A DNA stretch of 60,394 nt, taken from NCBI GenBank assembly GCA_910578475.1, contig CAJTRK010000011.1, forward strand, positions 39,593 to 99,986. The letters run 5' to 3'. The notes under the pieces were generated by a model. It was not told where the DNA came from, did not search any database, and saw only the letters and a program-made list of their open reading frames with translations. This DNA comes from an uncultured Lachnospiraceae bacterium (lineage in GTDB: Bacteria; Bacillota; Clostridia; Lachnospirales; Lachnospiraceae). Numbering within the stretch: position 1 is the stretch's first letter; every line of letters begins with the position of its first letter. The translations under genes were made by a program, and so were the position numbers. This document shows positions 42,058-50,944 of this stretch, piece by piece.

Positions 42058-43896
42058 CTATATTGCACAATCCGGCTGTGGATAGTTTACATCGAACAGC
42101 GCTTCAAACTCGGACCTTCCGATTTTTTCCTTTTCTAACAGCAGCTTCGCGCATTCATGAAGCACCTTTTCATGCTCCATAATGATTTCTTTCGCTTTTG
42201 CATAGCACTCATCGATAATCGCTTTCACTTCTCTGTCGATTTCTCCGGAGATGCTTTCACTGTGGTTCTTGGCATGTGCGAGGTCTCTTCCGATAAAGAC
42301 TTCGTCATCGTCGTCATCGTAATTGATAACGCCGATATTTTCCGACATGCCATATCGCGTCACCATGCGGCGGGCAGTTTTCGTCGCCTTCTTAATATCG
42401 CTGGATGCGCCTGTCGTAATGTCATCAAAAATGATTTCTTCAGCGATTCGGCCGCCGAGGGAAACCATGATGTCCTCTTTCATTTTTCCTTTTGTCAGGA
42501 ACATTTCGTCTTTTTCGGGAAGAGGCATTGTATATCCTGCAGCGCCGATTCCTGTGGGTATGATAGACACCGTATAAACAGGGCCGACATCCGGCAGCAC
42601 ATGAAAGAGTATCGCATGCCCCGCCTCATGATAGGCCGTAATTTTTTTCTCTTTTTCGGAAATTATGCGGCTCTTCTTTTCCGAACCGATTCCCACCTTG
42701 ATAAACGCTTTCTTAATATCTTCCTGCTTCACGAAAACCCGTTTGTCCATCGCCGCGTTGATTGCCGCCTCGTTCAGAAGATTCTCCAAATCCGCACCCG
42801 TAAACCCGGCGGTCGTCTGCGCAATCTGCTCCAGATTGACGTCTTCCGCGAGCGGTTTGTTTTTCGCATGCACTTTCAGAATATCCTGCCGGCCTCCTAC
42901 GTCCGGGGACGACACGCTGATTTTCCTGTCAAAACGGCCCGGCCTTAAAATCGCAGGGTCGAGGATATCCACACGGTTCGTCGCCGCCATGACGATGATT
43001 CCTTCATTAATGCCGAAACCGTCCATTTCCACCAGCAGCTGATTCAACGTCTGCTCTCTCTCATCATGGCCGCCGCCCATACCGGTTCCGCGTCGTCTCG
43101 CCACCGCATCAATTTCGTCGATGAAAATAATACAGGGCGCATGTCTCTTTGCCTCCGCAAACATATCCCGGACACGGGACGCGCCGACACCGACGAACAT
43201 CTCCACGAAATCGGAACCCGAAATGCTGAAAAAGGGCACATTGGCTTCTCCCGCAATCGCTTTGGCAAGCAATGTTTTACCTGTACCCGGCGCGCCTTCC
43301 AACAGAACGCCTTTCGGTATTCTGGCTCCGACCCTCGTAAATTTCCCGGGTTCTTTCAAAAATTCAACGATTTCTTCTAATTCTTCTTTTTCTTCCTTTA
43401 ATCCTGCAACTTCATTCAAAGTAATTTTGTTATCGCCTATTGACAGCTTCGCGCGGCTCTTTCCGAAGTTCATCATCTTTCCGCCGCTGCCGCCCCCCGC
43501 GTTCTGGGCATTCATCATCACAAAGAAGAACACACAGACAATTGTTACGAGCAGTACCGGGAAGACACTGTTCAAAAACCAGCTTTCCTCAGGCACGTTC
43601 TCCACGGTCGGGTCCAGTCCGTATTGTCTGACCAGACTTTCCGCTTCCGCCGTATCCGTAACATAGAGAAGCTTTTCTTCTCCACTCTTTAACGTAATTT
43701 CCAGTGAGCCCGTCGGCGTTTCCTTATTGGGACAGATATTGACCATCGCCACTTCGCCGCCTTTTAACTGCGCTTCGAACTCTCCTTTCGTATAACCGCT
43801 TCCCTGTACTCTTAAAGTGCCAATCCAGACGGTAAAAAGAAGAAGTCCGATGATAATCACAAAATATAAGTAAAAATTTCTGTTATTCTTATTCAA
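42058..43896 (-). CDS. ftsH: ATP-dependent zinc metalloprotease FtsH
   Basis: 612 residues, a normal length. TM1 (about 7-25) and TM2 (about 105-125) flank an extracytoplasmic domain. The AAA module has Walker A GAPGTGKTLLAKAIAG, Walker B IIFIDEID, the SRH region ATNRVDILDPAILRPGRFDR and the pore loop FVEMFVGVGASRV. The M41 protease domain has the zinc site AYHEAGHAILFH and a later Asp ligand in the ASSDIKKAT region. FtsH degrades misplaced membrane proteins and regulators. It is downstream of tilS and hpt in the same direction, the usual Firmicute order. The C-terminal tail is short. Repeat fragments flank the gene on both sides. Confidence 0.97.
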   Translation of the reverse strand: MNKNNRNFYLYFVIIIGLLLFTVWIGTLRVQGSGYTKGEFEAQLKGGEVAMVNICPNKETPTGSLEITLKSGEEKLLYVTDTAEAESLVRQYGLDPTVENVPEESWFLNSVFPVLLVTIVCVFFFVMMNAQNAGGGSGGKMMNFGKSRAKLSIGDNKITLNEVAGLKEEKEELEEIVEFLKEPGKFTRVGARIPKGVLLEGAPGTGKTLLAKAIAGEANVPFFSISGSDFVEMFVGVGASRVRDMFAEAKRHAPCIIFIDEIDAVARRRGTGMGGGHDEREQTLNQLLVEMDGFGINEGIIVMAATNRVDILDPAILRPGRFDRKISVSSPDVGGRQDILKVHAKNKPLAEDVNLEQIAQTTAGFTGADLENLLNEAAINAAMDKRVFVKQEDIKKAFIKVGIGSEKKSRIISEKEKKITAYHEAGHAILFHVLPDVGPVYTVSIIPTGIGAAGYTMPLPEKDEMFLTKGKMKEDIMVSLGGRIAEEIIFDDITTGASSDIKKATKTARRMVTRYGMSENIGVINYDDDDDEVFIGRDLAHAKNHSESISGEIDREVKAIIDECYAKAKEIIMEHEKVLHECAKLLLEKEKIGRSEFEALFDVNYPQPDCAI

Positions 43897-43929
43897 AACA
43901 AGCCTCTTTTCCTAAATGCAAACAACCTT

Positions 43930-43990
43930 AAAAATGTCATTTCCATGTAAAACTTCTCGCTGTGACGCCTTAGAAAACCGTTTCACACTT
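43930..43990. repeat. Dispersed repeat copy between hpt and ftsH
   Basis: On the gene strand, the hpt stop region GTGTGAA is followed by CTAAGGC, CACAGC and GAAGTTTT with the same order and near spacing as in the element after the ABC permease at 2058-2142. In both places the end of the repeat overlaps or abuts the upstream gene's stop codon. Confidence 0.45.
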
Positions 43991-44504
43991 TTACAATACC
44001 GATATATGGCAGATTTCTGTATTTCTGAGCGTAATCCAGACCGTATCCGACAACAAACTCATCAGGAATCGGAAATCCGGTATAATCCGCCCTGACATCG
44101 ACTACCCGTCTGTCCGGTTTATCCAACAATGCACAGAGTTTCACATCCTCCGCGCCTCTGTCTTTCATCAGCTTCATCAGATAATCCAGTGTCCTTCCGG
44201 TATCCACAATATCCTCTACAAGCAGGACATGCTTTCCCTGAAGCGGTTCATCCAAATCTTTGACAATTTTGACTACTCCGCTTGATTCGGATGATTTTCC
44301 ATAGCTGGAAACGGACATAAAATCAAGAAAAACGGGAACCGTAATTCTTTTGGCCAGCTCGCATGCAAAAAAGCTCGCTCCTTTCAGAATACATATCAGA
44401 TAGATATCCTTTCCCGCATAATCTTTGCTGATTTGCTCTCCGAGCTGCCTGATTCTGGCATCGACTTCCTCCTCAGATAATAAGACTTCAATCTGTTCAG
44501 ACAT
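43983..44504 (-). CDS. hpt: Hypoxanthine phosphoribosyltransferase
   Basis: 173 residues. The PRPP-binding loop is VLLVEDIVDTGRTL, with the N-terminal flexible-loop region SVSSYGKSSESSG and a C-terminal purine-binding part ending in FVVGYGLDYAQKYRNLPYIG. It salvages hypoxanthine and guanine to IMP and GMP in the cytoplasm. It overlaps tilS by eight bases, and the tilS-hpt-ftsH order is strongly conserved in Firmicutes. In B. subtilis HprT and TilS together also affect ftsH expression; whether that holds here is unknown. Confidence 0.96.
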   Translation of the reverse strand: MSEQIEVLLSEEEVDARIRQLGEQISKDYAGKDIYLICILKGASFFACELAKRITVPVFLDFMSVSSYGKSSESSGVVKIVKDLDEPLQGKHVLLVEDIVDTGRTLDYLMKLMKDRGAEDVKLCALLDKPDRRVVDVRADYTGFPIPDEFVVGYGLDYAQKYRNLPYIGIVKV

Positions 44505-45951
44505 CGCTTTCCTCCTTTAACTGTACCTGTAAGATACGTTTTGTATTTTCATTCACCTTATAATACTGGCTGATACGGTATCCCGGTATCCAGACGATAT
44601 GCTGACCGTCCGCCAGTAAATAAATGCGCTCTCGCTGCATTCTGGGAATTTTCTCGTTTATCATGTATTCTTTTACGGTTTTCTTCCGCAGGGCATTATC
44701 AATGGTAAGATAGTCCCCCGTTTTACGCGTTCTAAACATTAAAACCTTAGTTATTTTATCATAATCGAACCATTTCGTATATGTCTTTTCCGGAATATTT
44801 TGCCCTTTTTTGTAAAAAAACGCCTCTTCCGGCACATATTGAAAGGATATTTTTCCAAGACCCGGTATCGAAACTTCTCCCGGTACCGTTACGAAAACCG
44901 GTAAATATTCCGGCGGTAAATTCCGCTCTTCCCGCGGCGTTTCTTCCCCTGCATCAGATTCCCGACGCTTTAATTTGTGCAGAATCAGCTTATCGTATTC
45001 TTTGCAGGCCCGCAGATTATACGGAAGAATCAATTCCCTGCTTCCGCATTTTCCGGTCAGCTCCATCAAATCGTTTATATGTTCTCTCGTAATATCTTTC
45101 CGGTATGGCGTTATCTGCTCCACACACCGCAGCAGAATCATTTTCTGTATAAAAATATCTTCTTCCCGGAATGCGGCCAGATTGATTGCTGTTTCGCTTT
45201 CTTCCTGAGCAATCACACATCTATCGCACGCCAGAATCGTCTGTTTCGTTATAAAATCATCCGCCTGCGCGAGAATTTCCGCGGCATCTCCCACATGCGC
45301 CACAGCATTCTGACAAATATGCGCATCCGCATATGCAAGAATATGATGTCTGATTTTATTTCTTGTATAAGTATCTTCATAGTTGGTACTGTCCATACAA
45401 TAAGACATTTTTTTTTCGGACAGATACGCTTCAATTTCCTTCCGCTCAAGACATAAGAGCGGCCGGATAACCCGTTCCCGCACCGGACGGATGCTGCCAA
45501 GTCCTTTCAGGCCGCTTCCCCGGAACAAATGAAACAGCATCGTTTCCGCCCGGTCATTCCGATTATGGGCGACCGCAATTTTGGCGCCTGTTTCTTTACA
45601 AAGCGCCTCTTCAAATGCCTGATATCGTAACTGTCTTCCGGCTTCTTCCGGAGAAAGACGGTTTTCTTTCGCATATTTGTTCATATCCACTTTTTTCAAT
45701 GTAAAGGGGATATTCCATTCTTCACACAGCCTTTTGACATAATCCGCATCTTCCTGCGCGTCCTCACGAACACCGTGATGAACGTGCACGACGAACAGGC
45801 GAAACGGTATTTCTTCGGCCAGCTTCCGCAATACAGAAAGCATGCAGACAGAATCCGCGCCGCCGGAAACGCCCGCAACGATTACATCACCGCCGGATAT
45901 CATCCGATGCTTCTCAATATATGCTTTTACTTTCCGGTAAACCTCTTCCAT
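44497..45951 (-). CDS. tilS: tRNA(Ile)-lysidine synthase
   Basis: 484 residues. The N-type ATP pyrophosphatase motif is VAGVSGGADSVCML (PP-loop), followed by HVHHGVREDAQEDADYVKRL and HNRNDRAETMLFHLFRGSGL. The C-terminal TilS domain contains TRKTGDYLTIDNALRKKTVK and KIPRMQRERIYLLADGQ. The enzyme modifies the CAU anticodon wobble base of tRNA-Ile so that it reads AUA. Essential in most bacteria. It is the second gene of the spoIIE-tilS-hpt-ftsH run, starting 49 bp after spoIIE and overlapping hpt. Confidence 0.95.
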   Translation of the reverse strand: MEEVYRKVKAYIEKHRMISGGDVIVAGVSGGADSVCMLSVLRKLAEEIPFRLFVVHVHHGVREDAQEDADYVKRLCEEWNIPFTLKKVDMNKYAKENRLSPEEAGRQLRYQAFEEALCKETGAKIAVAHNRNDRAETMLFHLFRGSGLKGLGSIRPVRERVIRPLLCLERKEIEAYLSEKKMSYCMDSTNYEDTYTRNKIRHHILAYADAHICQNAVAHVGDAAEILAQADDFITKQTILACDRCVIAQEESETAINLAAFREEDIFIQKMILLRCVEQITPYRKDITREHINDLMELTGKCGSRELILPYNLRACKEYDKLILHKLKRRESDAGEETPREERNLPPEYLPVFVTVPGEVSIPGLGKISFQYVPEEAFFYKKGQNIPEKTYTKWFDYDKITKVLMFRTRKTGDYLTIDNALRKKTVKEYMINEKIPRMQRERIYLLADGQHIVWIPGYRISQYYKVNENTKRILQVQLKEESDV

Positions 45952-46000
45952 ACAGCCCTGTCCTTTTATCCTGTTTCACATTCGTATTCCCTGTATATTT

Positions 46001-47212
46001 TTAACCCATTTTATCATATTCCCAGTCATAACACCATATTCCAATGACGAGTACCGTCATATCATCCCTGATTTTTCCCTTGCTCTGATGAAGGCAGTAA
46101 TTCAATATCTGTCTTGCGATTTCGCCCGGGTTCGTATGCGATATTTTTCCAATCAGTTCCGGCAGAATTTCCTCTCCGATTCCCTGTTCCAACGCATCCA
46201 GCACACCGTCTGAAAGCATGATAATATAATCTCCGTCCTGAAGCTGTCTGTAAATCGTTTCCGGCTCTATCTGCTGGAAAACGCCAAGCGGAAGATTTCT
46301 TGCGGAAAGCCTGTCCACAAGATGTTCTCTTTTGATATAAGTGCATGCCGCACCGATTTTCGTAAATTCGCAGGCGCCTGTATAAAGGTTCAGTTCACAG
46401 ATATCGAGTGTGGACATATTCTGCTCCTGTTCTCCTGCTGCCAGCGCGCCGTTAATTATCTGTATCGCGGCTTCCTTTCGAAATCCGGCTTCCATAAGCC
46501 GTTCCATCATTTCTATGACTTTCCCCGACTCTTCACAGGCTTTCTCGCCGGAACCCATACCGTCCGAAAGAATCGCCGCCATTTTCCCCTGTTCCGTCTC
46601 ACAGAAAGAATAATTATCTCCGGAAATTTTCTCCGTTTCTTTCGTCGCTTTCGCAAATCCCGTCAATACATGAAAAGACGGTTCTTCCTGAAAATAATAG
46701 GTGTTCCATTCTCTCGTCATAAACAACGGGGCCTGTCCGGACATATGCAGCCGGATATTCATCGCGGCGGATATCAGACTTCCTACATCTTCCGTCGTGA
46801 CATTTTCCTGCGTCTGCGGTTTCATCATCAGACTCAATGTCAGATGCCCGTCTTCGTTTTCCAGAATCATAAAATTTTTAAGCAGAATCCCCGCATCTTT
46901 CAGATAATGCGCCACCTGCTTATATTTCCGTTCGCCTACCGGCCGGTAACGATAGGCTTCGCCGGCCACATCGGACATGATATGTGCCATTTCTTTTAAA
47001 TGGTCCGCAAGAAGTCCCCGGCTTTCATGCAATTTCTTCTGCCACAGATATTCCTGTCTGTCTTTGTCTTCCGTCGGGATTTCCACACGTTCTTCTTCAA
47101 AAAGCTCCGCAAGTTCCCGAAAAGATTCCGCATATCCCAGGAGTTTCTGTCTGCCATACTCCGGTATTATCGTAATAATATTATCTTCTTTTATTTCTTC
47201 CTGCTTTCTCAT
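46001..47212 (-). CDS. spoIIE: SpoIIE-type PP2C phosphatase lacking the membrane domain
   Basis: 403 residues. The C-terminal PP2C/SpoIIE phosphatase domain (about 190-400) has GDNYSFCE, MAAILSDGMGSGEKACEES, the DICELNLYTGACEFTKIGAA block and a late SDGVLDAL and RDDMTVLVI, containing the acidic metal ligands. The N-terminal ~180 residues are helical and soluble and match the linker/FtsZ-interaction region. B. subtilis SpoIIE is ~830 residues with ten membrane helices; those are absent here, and no second gene carries them. SpoIIE dephosphorylates SpoIIAA to turn on sigma-F in the forespore. Gene order divIC-spoIIE-tilS-hpt-ftsH supports orthology. GGGAGG lies 12 bases before the ATG. Confidence 0.88.
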   Translation of the reverse strand: MRKQEEIKEDNIITIIPEYGRQKLLGYAESFRELAELFEEERVEIPTEDKDRQEYLWQKKLHESRGLLADHLKEMAHIMSDVAGEAYRYRPVGERKYKQVAHYLKDAGILLKNFMILENEDGHLTLSLMMKPQTQENVTTEDVGSLISAAMNIRLHMSGQAPLFMTREWNTYYFQEEPSFHVLTGFAKATKETEKISGDNYSFCETEQGKMAAILSDGMGSGEKACEESGKVIEMMERLMEAGFRKEAAIQIINGALAAGEQEQNMSTLDICELNLYTGACEFTKIGAACTYIKREHLVDRLSARNLPLGVFQQIEPETIYRQLQDGDYIIMLSDGVLDALEQGIGEEILPELIGKISHTNPGEIARQILNYCLHQSKGKIRDDMTVLVIGIWCYDWEYDKMG

Positions 47213-47368
47213 ATCCGCAACACGCCTCCCTTATTTTGCCATCTATTTAATCAATATATGTGAGGCATGTCCGTATTATTCACAAAAATTTATAAAAAGC
47301 CGGTCCTGCCGGAATCCTGATAGAATAAAAAACGCAGGCTGCTGAGATTACAGCAATTTCCTATAGAA

Positions 47369-47407
47369 TAAAAAACAGATTCCGGATATATCTCCAAAAT
47401 CTGTTTA
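47369..47407 (-). terminator. Terminator after the divIC-like gene
   Basis: On the minus strand AACAGATT (47405-47398) pairs with AATCTGTT (47381-47374), followed by T residues; the divIC stop overlaps the stem. It separates the yabP-yabQ-divIC transcript from spoIIE. Confidence 0.7.
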
Positions 47408-47710
47408 TTTTTCATCCTTAAAAATAATTTCCCCGTCATACACAAGACCAAGCTTATCTTTCGCAAGCTCTTCCACATATTTCTTCGTCTGCGTATATTT
47501 CCCATATTCCGCAATTTCTTCGGTCCGCAGCTTTTCCGCTTCAATTTCCTGAAGCAATGCCGCTTCCTTCTGCTCATATATTTCTTTTTTCCCGCGAAGC
47601 TCAACGCTCTTGACCGTCACAACGATTAACATCATCATAACAACGGTCGTAACCAGAAGCATTCCGGTCCGGTTCTGCCGCTTCTTACGGTACGCTGCTT
47701 TTTTTGCCAT
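47405..47710 (-). CDS. Septum formation initiator family protein (DivIC/FtsB-like)
   Basis: 101 residues: a basic cytoplasmic start (MAKKAAYRKKRQNRTG), one membrane helix (about 17-34), then an extracellular coiled coil (about 40-80: EIYEQKEAALLQEIEAEKLR) and a short end with AKDKLGLVYDGEIIFK. This is the DivIC layout; the protein forms a complex with FtsL and DivIB at the division septum. It lies after yabQ and before spoIIE, as in B. subtilis. Confidence 0.88.
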   Translation of the reverse strand: MAKKAAYRKKRQNRTGMLLVTTVVMMMLIVVTVKSVELRGKKEIYEQKEAALLQEIEAEKLRTEEIAEYGKYTQTKKYVEELAKDKLGLVYDGEIIFKDEK

Positions 47711-47748
47711 ATTATTACCTGTCTGTTTGTTTGAGAAATTATCCCAAT

Positions 47749-48237
47749 TTAATGTTTACATAAAACCATTTTAAGCGTTTTCAGAATGCACGTCAACTTA
47801 TTTTTTATGAAATTTTGACATTTTTTTAATTTATTTTTCAAAATTATTGCGATTCTTTTAATGAAAGAAAGAATCCATTTCAACGGTTTTACCACAATTT
47901 GTACTATGCGAAACAAAAACCACATTATCTTGTATATAATAGAATACATAATATGTACAAATATTTTACTGGCGAGCAATTTATAAAGAATCATTCCAAA
48001 CGTGGCGCCCAATACCGTAAACCATCTCAGCACACCGTTATTTTCCCGGTAGAGCATATAAAAAACACCCAGACCGCAGGCCGTCCAGAAAAGAAAATCT
48101 TCGAATGATATCCAGAACATATTATGTTTTATCAGTTTCCTCAAAATCAGGAACCAGTCATAAACAAAAGTAATCACAACGCCCATCACAACCGAATGTA
48201 GAAAAAAGGTAACTTCCTGTATGATATCCTGACTCAT
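47749..48237 (-). CDS. yabQ: Spore cortex biosynthesis protein YabQ
   Basis: 162 residues. Three or four membrane helices in the N-terminal two-thirds (QDIIQEVTFFLHSVVMGVVI, then FWTACGLGVFYMLYRENNGV and LRWFTVLGATFGMILYKLLA) and a basic Lys-rich C-terminal tail. YabQ is localised to the forespore outer membrane and is needed for cortex synthesis. It starts seven bases after yabP, in the order yabP-yabQ-divIC seen in B. subtilis and Clostridia. It is good evidence that the organism can sporulate or descends from a spore former. Confidence 0.9.
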   Translation of the reverse strand: MSQDIIQEVTFFLHSVVMGVVITFVYDWFLILRKLIKHNMFWISFEDFLFWTACGLGVFYMLYRENNGVLRWFTVLGATFGMILYKLLASKIFVHIMYSIIYKIMWFLFRIVQIVVKPLKWILSFIKRIAIILKNKLKKCQNFIKNKLTCILKTLKMVLCKH

Positions 48238-48244
48238 GCGTCAC

Positions 48245-48535
48245 CTACTTAAACAATCTCGCCAGCAATGATTCTCCTTTGGCATTATAGCCGGCTGTCT
48301 CCGAGTAGGTAAGACTGTCGATTCTGCCGTCTATGTCTACTTCGCCCTTGTCTAACGACAATCTGCTGACATGAAGTTCGTTTCCTTTTATCATCAACAT
48401 TCCCTGTTCTGTTTCCAGCAAAATTTCATTCACGTCAAAAGACAGCACATCATTAACGCCGCTGATAGTACATGTCCTTCTATTGGTAAGCATCAATTTA
48501 TGCTGCCTTTTATTCATGCTGTTTAAATCTTCCAT
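48245..48535 (-). CDS. yabP: Sporulation protein YabP
   Basis: 96 residues, beta-rich and soluble: HKLMLTNRRTCTISGVNDVL, then FDVNEILLETEQGMLMIKG, then LHVSRLSLDKGEVDIDGRID. YabP/YqfC proteins take part in cortex formation under sigma-E in B. subtilis. GGGAGG stands before the ATG. It is coupled to yabQ and downstream of rqcP. Confidence 0.93.
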   Translation of the reverse strand: MEDLNSMNKRQHKLMLTNRRTCTISGVNDVLSFDVNEILLETEQGMLMIKGNELHVSRLSLDKGEVDIDGRIDSLTYSETAGYNAKGESLLARLFK

Positions 48536-48596
48536 ACATACCTCCCTGAAAACATCTTCCAGTTAAGTGTATGCGTGATTTTGGTGAAATAGAACA

Positions 48597-48839
48597 CTAT
48601 GTCAGATAACGGAACAATTCTTTTGCTTCTTCCTTGCGAACTGTCTCCTGTACGTCCAGCACTTCCACTTTAACTTCTTTATTGCCAAACTGAATGGTAA
48701 TCTTATCGCCGGCTTTTACGTTGGTCGATGCTTTGGCTGGTTTATCGTTGATAAAAACCCTTCCCGCATCGCATGCTTCGTTTGCTACCGTCCTTCTTTT
48801 TATCAGGCGGGACACTTTTAAATATTTATCCAGTCTCAT
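48597..48839 (-). CDS. rqcP: S4-domain RNA-binding protein RqcP (YabO-like)
   Basis: 80 residues, one S4 domain: MRLDKYLKVSRLIKRRTVAN, then DAGRVFINDKPAKASTNVKA and GDKITIQFGNKEV. In B. subtilis RqcP (YlmH-independent, YabO) binds stalled 50S-peptidyl-tRNA and helps RqcH add alanine tails for ribosome-associated quality control. The hup-rqcP-yabP-yabQ-divIC order is conserved. The start could be the ATG at 48851, but family alignment favours MRLDKYL at 48839. Confidence 0.93.
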   Translation of the reverse strand: MRLDKYLKVSRLIKRRTVANEACDAGRVFINDKPAKASTNVKAGDKITIQFGNKEVKVEVLDVQETVRKEEAKELFRYLT

Positions 48840-48911
48840 ATGAATAACCATATCCTTTCTGCTGCCTGCATTCCACTGTGATTACAGTCATTTCCCAGAT
48901 GCTTAAAGAAG

Positions 48912-48944
48912 AAAAAACCTGTATTATGCCGCGCATATACAGGT
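48912..48944 (-). terminator. Terminator after hup
   Basis: ACCTGTAT (48917-48924) and ATACAGGT (48937-48944) form the stem, followed by six T on the minus strand. It limits read-through of the highly expressed hup transcript into rqcP. Confidence 0.85.
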
Positions 48945-48980
48945 CATTCTTCCTATTATCGGTTTTACGAATTTCAACTC

Positions 48981-49253
48981 TTAGTTAAGAGAATCTTTTA
49001 AAGCCTTACCTGCTTTGAACTTAGGAGCTTTGGATGCAGGAATCTTCATAACAGCGCCGCTCTGAGGATTTCTACCTTCTCTTGCTGCTCTTTCGCTTAC
49101 TTCAAAAGTACCGAAACCAACTAACTGTACTTTTTCGCCTTTCTTTAATTCTTCAGCAACAACATCGGTAAAAGCCTTTAATGCCTTCTCTGTATCCTTT
49201 TTGGATAATCCTGCCGCATCAGCCATAGCTGCAACTAACTCTGTTTTGTTCAT
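48981..49253 (-). CDS. hup: HU-family DNA-binding protein
   Basis: 90 residues, full length for HU. The conserved pattern is MNKTELVAAMADAAGLSKKD, VQLVGFGTFEVSERAAREGR, NPQSGAVMKIPASKAPKFKA, with the DNA-intercalating Pro in RNPQSG. A homodimer coats and bends DNA in the nucleoid. GAGGAGG lies before the ATG and a consensus promoter upstream. Codon use is strongly biased, as for an abundant protein. Confidence 0.96.
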   Translation of the reverse strand: MNKTELVAAMADAAGLSKKDTEKALKAFTDVVAEELKKGEKVQLVGFGTFEVSERAAREGRNPQSGAVMKIPASKAPKFKAGKALKDSLN

Positions 49254-49322
49254 TTTAGTTCCTCCTCTTTATATGAGTTTACATTGTCTTTAGAAGTCTC
49301 TCTTTTGAAACATCTATGTCTA

Positions 49323-49351
49323 TTTATATACGTTTTCTAGCGTGTTGTCAA
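49323..49351 (-). promoter_or_regulatory. Strong promoter of hup
   Basis: Minus strand TTGACA (49351-49346), 17-bp spacer, TATAAA (49328-49323), giving a ~65-nt leader to the hup ribosome binding site. Confidence 0.75.
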
Positions 49352-49438
49352 GCTATAAATGCCTTTTTGTAAGGTTTTCAGCAAAATTGGCGTTTATTTA
49401 ATATTATGTAAATAATATTTTTAATTCACGCCGCCGCA

Positions 49439-50902
49439 TTAGTTGTTGCTGCCGCTTTCTTCATTGCCGCTGACCGTATTTCCGCTGACGGTATCTTTGC
49501 TGTTTGTAGACCCTCCGGAAGAGGAAGATGTCGGCCTCCGGTTCGAAGAACTTCTGTTTCCGCTGACCGTATCATTATTATAATATTCCGGTTCCAGGTC
49601 CGCAAAGGAATAGGTGATATCCTGACCGTCATCATAAAGATAAATCGTATAACTCTTCGCCTGATATCCGTTCTTTCTCAGCGTGATGGTATGACTTCCC
49701 GTCACCTTCTTAAAATTAATCGGAGAAATACCGATATAATTTCCGTCGAGGTATACTTCCACATCCTGCGGGCCGTCTATATAAACTCTGTTACCCGTTA
49801 CCGCGTTTTCGACTTCGCTTACGTCATTCTTATTTTCGGCGCTTTCTGACTTATCATCGCTGTCTTCTTCGTCGTCTTCACTTTCTTCCAGTGTAAAACT
49901 GATGCTCGCATACTCGGAACCAACCTGAATGTATTTCGTCAACGACTCATAGCCTTCCGCTTCCAGCATAATTCGGTGAATACCGTAGGTAAGTTCGACT
50001 TCCTGACTGATATCAACTGTTTCCCCGTCAATGTTTACGGTCGCTTCGGACGGATTTACGGCAAACAGAATCTTTCCGGTCATCTCACCCGTAATTTCCA
50101 AATCTCCGACATCCAGCACGACTTCTTTATCGCGCTCGATTGTTACGTCCTTCATGCAGCTTGCATTTCCATTGGATAAAAATACCTGATAATTTCCTTC
50201 CGGAACCGCCAGGAGCATATTCTCCGTAATCTGCTGGATTACCGTATTTCCAACTTCAATCCATCCGCCGATTAATGCCTGGTCATTGGCCAGCCGCAGA
50301 TAGCCATGTCCTTTCTGCACGTTGATACTGTATATCTCATGGTCGATGCCGCTGAAAGATAAAATATCCTTATTCACGATATCCATGATTTCGACCCGTC
50401 TGCCATCCGATAAAACCACTACCTGGTCCGGCAGGGAATAAGTGCCGGAACCAATCGTTGCCGTTTTGTTCACACCGCCCAAATCGTAGTTTTCAATATT
50501 GTCATACACCCAGGACTGAGGAGACAGCTGTACGCTCGCGAGTTTCTTTTTTCCTCTTAAAAAAGTGATATCAACAATATCTCCTTCTTTAATCTGTGAC
50601 ATTGACATAGGGCCTTCGTGCCGGTCCTTTACATAGGTTGTCCCGTCATAGGAAAGCGTGTACGATTTTCCGGTAGCGATATTCATGAACGTAACATTTC
50701 CGCTGTCAAAATCTGTGGAAAGCACCACCGCCGTATCCGCCGAATCATAACTGCCGGCTTCCGCCACGATAAAATCGGTTCCAATCGTATTCTGGTCGTT
50801 CTCCCGGGCAAGACCGATATTACTTGCCTGGGATGTACAACCGGTAATAACCAATGCCAATATCATTATGATAGTTACAAATGCTGATAATCTCTTGTAC
50901 AT
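49439..50902 (-). CDS. PEGA-domain lipoprotein
   Basis: 487 residues. Signal peptide with lipobox ITGC (Cys22). The middle (about 40-260) is beta-rich with no family that I recognise. A PEGA-like domain follows (about 268-335: ILFAVNPSEATVNIDGETVD, then YGIHRIMLEAEGYESLTKYI), an acidic Glu/Asp/Ser linker, and a second PEGA domain (about 372-430: VEVYLDGNYIGISPINFKKV, then GSHTITLRKNGYQAKSYTIY). The C-terminal tail is Ser/Asn-rich with three VSGN repeats. PEGA domains are extracellular beta-modules thought to bind wall or S-layer components. The first PEGA has no clear ligand. It starts 42 bp after the CotS-like gene. Confidence 0.8.
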   Translation of the reverse strand: MYKRLSAFVTIIMILALVITGCTSQASNIGLARENDQNTIGTDFIVAEAGSYDSADTAVVLSTDFDSGNVTFMNIATGKSYTLSYDGTTYVKDRHEGPMSMSQIKEGDIVDITFLRGKKKLASVQLSPQSWVYDNIENYDLGGVNKTATIGSGTYSLPDQVVVLSDGRRVEIMDIVNKDILSFSGIDHEIYSINVQKGHGYLRLANDQALIGGWIEVGNTVIQQITENMLLAVPEGNYQVFLSNGNASCMKDVTIERDKEVVLDVGDLEITGEMTGKILFAVNPSEATVNIDGETVDISQEVELTYGIHRIMLEAEGYESLTKYIQVGSEYASISFTLEESEDDEEDSDDKSESAENKNDVSEVENAVTGNRVYIDGPQDVEVYLDGNYIGISPINFKKVTGSHTITLRKNGYQAKSYTIYLYDDGQDITYSFADLEPEYYNNDTVSGNRSSSNRRPTSSSSGGSTNSKDTVSGNTVSGNEESGSNN

Positions 50903-50944
50903 CCTGATTCCTTACCTTTCAATCTTTTCGCCGACCGCGCAAAA

